Source: an uncultured Eubacteriales bacterium
GTDB lineage: Bacteria > Bacillota > Clostridia > Oscillospirales > Oscillospiraceae
Length of the DNA stretch: 17,327 bases
Reading direction: 5' to 3'
NCBI GenBank assembly: GCA_900540635.1
Contig: UQGU01000049.1
Location: 1-17,327, forward strand
Shown here: piece by piece, positions 13,745 to 17,327 of the stretch
Layout of the letters: every line of letters starts with the position of its first letter
How positions within the stretch are numbered: the stretch's first letter is position 1
Program-made: the position numbers and the translations under genes
Notes under the pieces: model-generated
The model's input: the letters and a program-made list of their open reading frames with translations, nothing else
Told to the model about the DNA's origin: nothing
Databases searched by the model: none

Positions 13745-14335
13745 ATGAAAGCCCTGTGGAAAAAGTTTCAGGTCTGTGCCATTGCCGTCAGCGTATGTAT
13801 GCTGATTCTCGGCATTGTGATGCTGGTGTGGCCGGAGATCTCCGCCGTGACCATCTGCGTGATCCTTGGCGCGCTGTGCGCCGCAGCCGGTGTGTACAAG
13901 CTGGTTCGCTACTTCCGGCTTGGATTTGCGGGGGTGTTCTTCCGGTTTGACCTTGGGGCCGGTATTCTCTACATTCTGGCCGGTCTGCTCCTGCTGATCC
14001 ATCCCCAGGATGCCACGGCAATTCTGCCCATGGCTGCCGGTATCTACATTCTCTTCGGCAGCGTCATGGATATTCAGACCGCTGTGGAAATGCACCGCTT
14101 CGGATTGGGCAACTGGGTTCTGTCTCTGATCCTCGGCATTCTGAATACCCTGCTTGGCTTCTACCTTCTGTTTAACCCCTTCAGCGGTGCCTCTGCACTG
14201 ATGATGGCCGTGGGCATCTGCCTGATCGTTGGCAGCATTCAGAATCTCTATTCCGTTTTCTGCATCAGCAAGGCCATCCGTGACTGCAAGAAGGACCGGA
14301 TCATTGACGTAGAGTGGAGCCCCATGGACTTCTGA
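13745..14335 (+). CDS. DUF308/HdeD-like six-helix membrane protein
   Basis: A 196-residue hydrophobic protein with about six membrane helices (roughly 10-28, 33-54, 65-85, 90-110, 119-140, 146-170) in two similar halves, each with a G-I-x-x-L-x-W/H-P or F-N-P type turn (LGIVMLVWPE, LAGLLLLIHPQ, LLGFYLLFNP). This is the pattern of the HdeD/DUF308 family. E. coli HdeD is linked to acid resistance, but the biochemical role is not known and should not be transferred here. A short charged cytosolic tail follows. The ATG at 13745 has AAGGAG eight bases upstream; a GTG at 13736 overlaps that site and is unlikely. The gene is monocistronic, ending at a bidirectional terminator. Confidence 0.8.
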   Translation: MKALWKKFQVCAIAVSVCMLILGIVMLVWPEISAVTICVILGALCAAAGVYKLVRYFRLGFAGVFFRFDLGAGILYILAGLLLLIHPQDATAILPMAAGIYILFGSVMDIQTAVEMHRFGLGNWVLSLILGILNTLLGFYLLFNPFSGASALMMAVGICLIVGSIQNLYSVFCISKAIRDCKKDRIIDVEWSPMDF

Positions 14336-14343
14336 TCCCCTGT

Positions 14344-14385
14344 AAAAAACATCCACCCCATGCAGTTTGGGATGGATGTTTTTTT
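14344..14385. terminator. Bidirectional terminator between the DUF308 and sortase genes
   Basis: A stem of about 12 bp with one mismatch (arms within 14348-14359 and 14369-14380) is flanked by AAAAAA on the left and TTTTTTT on the right. It therefore gives a U-tract in both directions. It lies between convergent genes and overlaps the sortase stop codon. Confidence 0.9.
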
Positions 14386-15274
14386 AGGATCGTTTTTCCC
14401 TGGCAACGACCACAAAACGGCCGTTGTCCACATGGGATGCGCAGGTGACCAGGGTGATGAGCCGATCTCCCCGCTTGGCAGTCAGGCCCGTATCATAATT
14501 TGTATGGGACTTGAAATAGGAGATGGCTTCATCGTAGGCTTCATCGGATTCTGCATCTATAAACTTATAGAATTTAAAGCAGTCCTCCGTTACATAGTAC
14601 ACTCTGTCCCGAAAGGCTGCGATCACCTCATAGGTGCGCTGCTCATCTTTCAGGTCCAGCAGGATTTCCGGGTGGGCCTGCCAGAAATTTTTCTGCTCAT
14701 ATTTCATGATCGTCCGGAACATGGAGCCATTGAGCATATTGTGCCCGTAAATCAGCAGATTGTCGCTCTCCGGCAAAATGCTGCAATTGGCATCGATAAA
14801 GGGCAGCCCGCCAAAGCTATAGGCCCCGTCAATGCCCAGATGCAGATATTTTTCCGGCTCCTCCGGCGTGTACATCACGGGATAGTCCAGCTTTGTATCC
14901 GGTATGGTGATCCAGCCAACGATATCCGGGTTGTCCTGCCGCTTTTCCTCCAGATAGGGCAAAAACCGCATGACCTCGGGCTCCTGCTCCGTCTGGGTAC
15001 CGGCCGCAGTCTGGGGCTCCCCCTCCGGCGCAGTGGAGGCCTGCATCGCCGCCTCCGGCTGAGAAGCCGGTGTCCCGGCGGATTGTGTATAGCTCTCCGT
15101 TGGCCGCTCCAGCTGCTTTTCCCGGCGCCTGCTCTTCATGAGCATACCGCCGCCGAAGATAAGAACATCCAGCACCAAAAGGGCCAGCAGCACCCCGCCC
15201 AGAATGGGCACGATCGATTTTCTCCCGTGCGCCCTATGGGGCTTCTTTTTCAGATATTTCGGCTCTGTTTTCAT
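14384..15274 (-). CDS. Class B sortase
   Basis: A membrane-anchored cysteine transpeptidase that cleaves a C-terminal sorting signal and links the protein to the cell wall. The 296-residue product has a basic N terminus, one membrane helix (about 20-46), a linker rich in Ala, Pro, Thr, Gln and Glu (about 50-105), then the sortase domain. The domain includes VGWITIPDTKLDYPVM, H178 in IYGHNM, and the catalytic C278 in TLVTCASHVDNGR with R286 eight residues on, which is the class B pattern. The start is the ATG at 15272-15274 with GGAG seven bases upstream; a possible start at 15310 falls inside the terminator stem. It lies directly downstream of a wall protein with a VPKTG signal, its probable substrate. 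A hairpin just before it should limit its expression. Confidence 0.92.
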   Translation of the reverse strand: MKTEPKYLKKKPHRAHGRKSIVPILGGVLLALLVLDVLIFGGGMLMKSRRREKQLERPTESYTQSAGTPASQPEAAMQASTAPEGEPQTAAGTQTEQEPEVMRFLPYLEEKRQDNPDIVGWITIPDTKLDYPVMYTPEEPEKYLHLGIDGAYSFGGLPFIDANCSILPESDNLLIYGHNMLNGSMFRTIMKYEQKNFWQAHPEILLDLKDEQRTYEVIAAFRDRVYYVTEDCFKFYKFIDAESDEAYDEAISYFKSHTNYDTGLTAKRGDRLITLVTCASHVDNGRFVVVAREKRS

Positions 15275-15285
15275 GGTATTTCTCC

Positions 15286-15323
15286 AAAAAGGCGATGGGC
15301 GCAGCTGCACCCATCGCCAAAAA
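15286..15323 (-). terminator. Intercistronic terminator or attenuator before the sortase gene
   Basis: Arms GGCGATGGG (15291-15299) and CCCATCGCC (15310-15318) form a perfect 9-bp stem enclosing a GCAGCTGC palindrome. On the minus strand UUUUU follows at once (15286-15290). It starts 11 bp after the wall-protein stop, and the sortase ribosome-binding site comes directly after the U-tract. Confidence 0.85.
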
Positions 15324-15334
15324 TATAGAATTCA

Positions 15335-16165
15335 TTAACGGACGGAAAATGCCTTTTTCACAAGAACAGCGCCCATACCCAAAATGGCGAGCACGCCGAG
15401 CACTGCCACGGGCATCACGTCACCGGTCTTGGGCACATTGTCCAGGCCCTTGGTGCTGGCTGCGGGCGCAGTGGTGGGAGCCGTTGTAGGTGTCGGCGCA
15501 GGGGTGTAGGCGGGATCCTTCTCGCCGCAGACGGTGCAGACACCCTTCTGATAGTCATGCGCCTTCTTGTCAATGACGTTCTGCGCAGTTAGAATTTCAC
15601 CGCAGACAGAACACTTCACACCCTCTGTCAGGCCGGTCTCGGTGCAGGTTGCTTCCTTACCGGGGATCTTGACCTCGGTGTGGCCCTTGGCAGGGTCTTT
15701 CTGCTGCGCAGCCAGAATCTCACCGCAGACAGAGCACTTCTTACCAGCAGTCAGGCCGTCCTGGGTGCAGGTCGGGGCCACTGCAGGAATTTCAACTTCC
15801 GTATGTGCCTTTTTGGCAACGGTCTGCTGTGCAACCAGAATCTCGCCACAGACAGAACACTTTTTGCCCTCGGTCAGGCCCTCTTCCTTGCAGGTAGCTT
15901 CTCTGCCGGGAATGGACACCTCCGTGTGCACGCCGGTTGCGGGAATCGTAATGTTGTCCACGAGCACCTCGTCACAGGCGGAGCAGTACATCTGCTTTAT
16001 TCCGCTTTTTACACAGGTAGCTGCAATGACGGTTCGCTCCTTGATAATGTGCTCTCCGTTGGTAACGGAACAGACCGCCCCTGCCGCCTTTGCACTTGTG
16101 GGCAGGACGCTCAGCAGCAGACCGGAGGCCAGCAGCACAGCCGCTAAAATCCGATTTTTCTTCAT
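15335..16165 (-). CDS. Sortase-anchored surface protein with 41-residue Cys-rich repeats
   Basis: A 276-residue exported wall protein. Residues 1-27 are a signal peptide with an AKA cleavage site. Four repeats of about 41 residues follow (49-89, 90-130, 131-171, 172-212), each with a lone Cys near position 3, a CSVCGEIL-type CxxC near 14-17 and usually a His near 32. A last CTVCGEKD pair, a Pro/Thr/Ala-rich wall-spanning stretch, and a sorting signal come next: VPKTG at 244-248, a hydrophobic segment and a KKAFSVR tail. The CxxC pairs could bind metal (three Cys and one His per repeat) or form disulfides; the family function is unknown to me. AAAGGAG precedes the ATG. It starts 10 bp after the lipoprotein gene and is followed by the hairpin and the sortase gene, so it is the likely substrate of that enzyme. 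Confidence 0.85.
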   Translation of the reverse strand: MKKNRILAAVLLASGLLLSVLPTSAKAAGAVCSVTNGEHIIKERTVIAATCVKSGIKQMYCSACDEVLVDNITIPATGVHTEVSIPGREATCKEEGLTEGKKCSVCGEILVAQQTVAKKAHTEVEIPAVAPTCTQDGLTAGKKCSVCGEILAAQQKDPAKGHTEVKIPGKEATCTETGLTEGVKCSVCGEILTAQNVIDKKAHDYQKGVCTVCGEKDPAYTPAPTPTTAPTTAPAASTKGLDNVPKTGDVMPVAVLGVLAILGMGAVLVKKAFSVR

Positions 16166-16175
16166 ATTCGCTCCT

Positions 16176-16688
16176 TTAATGCTGGTGCAGTTCGCCGCCA
16201 GCCCAGTCCATGTCTACCTTACCGCTTTGCTCCGGTACTTCTGCAGCCACGGTATCCAGTACGGTATTCCCGTCATCGTCCACGGCAGCAATTCCCGTGA
16301 AGCGGACCCAGGAACCGTCCGGTATCTCCTTTTCCAGATAGCGCACAGGCAGTCCCAGCTCCGTCTTCTCCCCGTTGTGGACAAGATTCCGGTAAATAAC
16401 GGCGCTGTCGCCGTCCTTCCGGAGGCAGCCCTCCAGCTGGAAAACCTGACCGGCAAATTCACTGCCGTGGTACAGCAGCTCAGGAACCATGTTGATATAG
16501 TCGCTCTCCACAATTACCTGAACATCCGTCCCCATGGCTTCCAGCAGTTCCGTTTCCTCCTGGGTCAGCGGAATCGTCCCGGCAGCTGCCGCGGCAGCCG
16601 TTGTCTCCGGCTGTGCCGCCTTATTGCCGCAGGCAGTCAAAGCAAAAATTGCCGCAAAAGTCAGTAAAATAGCAATTAGTTTTTTCAT
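16176..16688 (-). CDS. Small lipoprotein of unknown function
   Basis: A 170-residue exported lipoprotein: a short signal peptide ends in the lipobox L17-T-A-C20, followed by an Ala/Thr-rich tether (about 21-37). The body has alternating hydrophobic residues, including INMVPELLYHGSEFAGQVFQ and LEGCLRKDG, then VRYLEKEIPDGSWVRFTGIA. This pattern suggests a small OB-fold-like beta domain, as in other clostridial lipoproteins, but I cannot assign a function. It ends in GGELHQH. AAAGGA lies upstream of the ATG at 16686-16688. Only 10 bp separate its stop from the repeat-protein gene, so the two are co-transcribed. An 84-bp gap with a hairpin lies upstream, towards the second repeat protein. Confidence 0.8.
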   Translation of the reverse strand: MKKLIAILLTFAAIFALTACGNKAAQPETTAAAAAAGTIPLTQEETELLEAMGTDVQVIVESDYINMVPELLYHGSEFAGQVFQLEGCLRKDGDSAVIYRNLVHNGEKTELGLPVRYLEKEIPDGSWVRFTGIAAVDDDGNTVLDTVAAEVPEQSGKVDMDWAGGELHQH

Positions 16689-16711
16689 AAATCAGTTCCT
16701 TTATGGTGCAT

Positions 16712-16743
16712 CGCGGCCTGCCGGAACGCAGTCCGGCAGGTCG
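16712..16743 (-). other. Intercistronic hairpin between the repeat protein and the lipoprotein
   Basis: A perfect 9-bp stem, CCTGCCGGA (16717-16725) and TCCGGCAGG (16732-16740), is extended by GCG/CGC beyond single unpaired bases. No U-tract follows on the minus strand. It may protect the upstream transcript or mark a processing site within an operon. Confidence 0.55.
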
Positions 16744-16772
16744 CTTTGGATTCTCTCTGAGGGATTCAGCTT

Positions 16773-17327
16773 TTAGCTCAGATAGGTCTTGGTCTCGTGA
16801 CCGCAGACAGTGCACTTCCAGCCAACATAGCTGCCCTGCTCGTCACTGCCGTAGAAGGCATCCCCGTACTGGTGGCCAGCAGGTGCAACGACCTCAGGAG
16901 CACTCAGGATCGCCCCGCAAACAGAGCACTTCTCACCGCCATGAGAACCGGCAGTGGTGCAGCCAGGAGCCACGTCCGCAATGGCGACAGGGGTATGGGC
17001 CAGCTTCTCGGTCTGCTCCTGGGCAACCAGGACTTCACCGCAGACGGAGCACTTCTTTCCCTCGGTCAGGCCGTTGGCAGAGCAGGTGGCTGCTACTGCG
17101 GGAATGACCTCCTCGGTATGGGCCAGCTTCTCGGTCTGCTCCTGAGCTACCAGGACTTCACCGCAGACGGAGCACTTCTTGCCCTCGGTCAGGCCGGTGG
17201 CAGAGCAGGTGGCTGCTACTGCGGGGATAACCTCCTCGGTATGGGCCAGCTTCTCGGTCTGCTCCTGAGCTACCAGGACTTCACCGCAGACGGAGCACTT
17301 CTTGCCCTCGGTCAGGCCGGTGGCAGA
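16773..17327 (-). CDS. Secreted-type protein with near-identical 41-residue Cys-rich repeats (N-terminal part beyond window)
   Basis: The last 184 residues of a protein whose start lies past the right edge. The visible part has repeats of exactly 41 residues. Each contains GLTEGKKCSVCGEVLVAQ, then EQTEKLAHTEEVIPAV and one further Cys (ATCSA). A divergent repeat with APGCTTAGSHGGEKCSVCG and a final WKCTVCGHETKTYLS end it. Two full DNA copies differ at only 4 of 123 positions. The repeat is the same type as in the sortase-anchored protein downstream, but there is no sorting signal or membrane helix at the C terminus, so this protein would be released or held in another way. The CxxC arrangement suggests metal binding or disulfides. 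Function is unknown; export is inferred from the paralog, as the N terminus is not visible. Confidence 0.8.
   Translation of the reverse strand, partial: SATGLTEGKKCSVCGEVLVAQEQTEKLAHTEEVIPAVAATCSATGLTEGKKCSVCGEVLVAQEQTEKLAHTEEVIPAVAATCSANGLTEGKKCSVCGEVLVAQEQTEKLAHTPVAIADVAPGCTTAGSHGGEKCSVCGAILSAPEVVAPAGHQYGDAFYGSDEQGSYVGWKCTVCGHETKTYLS
16999..17327 (-). repeat. 123-bp tandem coding repeats
   Basis: Units start at 17041, 17164 and 17287 (the last cut by the window edge), each 123 bp, in phase with 41 codons. Copies one and two differ at 4 positions; the visible 41 bp of copy three match copy two exactly. A partial, more divergent copy lies at 16999-17040. Such identity points to recent duplication or gene conversion. 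Confidence 0.92.

Noticed and set aside
16999..17327. CRISPR array
   Set aside because: The 123-bp units are contiguous, have no unique spacers and encode in-frame protein repeats.

Overview
The window looks like chromosomal DNA from a spore-forming, anaerobic Clostridia-type Firmicute, probably an Oscillospiraceae/Ruminococcaceae-like gut bacterium. The evidence is a spoIVA gene, strong Shine-Dalgarno sites, a four-cysteine ribosomal protein L32, the yceD-rpmF and der-plsY-gpsA gene orders, a class B sortase with a wall-anchored substrate, and moderately GC-rich codon use. This placement is inference from gene content; no marker gene for taxonomy is present.

Layout. Positions 1-6322 are on the minus strand: the 5' two thirds of typA/bipA (cut by the window edge), a large YfhO-family membrane protein, a small PH-domain protein with a Cys/His-rich tail, and spoIVA. 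From 6465 a consensus sigma-A promoter drives yceD-rpmF on the plus strand, closed by a strong terminator. A candidate promoter then leads into der-plsY-gpsA; its leader holds a 162-bp imperfect palindrome. gpsA meets a hemolysin III/TrhA-family gene tail to tail across an 83-bp palindromic MITE-like element. A 459-bp spacer separates that gene from a divergent CBS-domain gene. Next come a thioredoxin reductase-like flavoprotein and thioredoxin (one operon), and a DUF308/HdeD-like membrane protein ending at a bidirectional terminator.

The last 3 kb (minus strand) is a cell-surface locus. In transcription order it holds a secreted protein of nearly identical 41-residue Cys-rich repeats (cut by the right edge), a lipoprotein, a wall protein with the same 41-residue repeat and a VPKTG sorting signal, an intercistronic hairpin terminator, and a class B sortase.

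How the genes work together. PlsY and GpsA supply and acylate glycerol-3-phosphate for phospholipid synthesis; Der, TypA, L32 and YceD belong to ribosome assembly and translation; SpoIVA builds the spore-coat basement layer. The reductase-thioredoxin pair forms a disulfide-reducing system, but the reductase lacks the usual NADPH-binding motifs and may take electrons from ferredoxin. The surface locus couples a sortase to its likely substrate. The repeats (three Cys and one His each) suggest a metal-binding or redox surface module of unknown function; this locus and the flavoprotein are the most promising items for follow-up.
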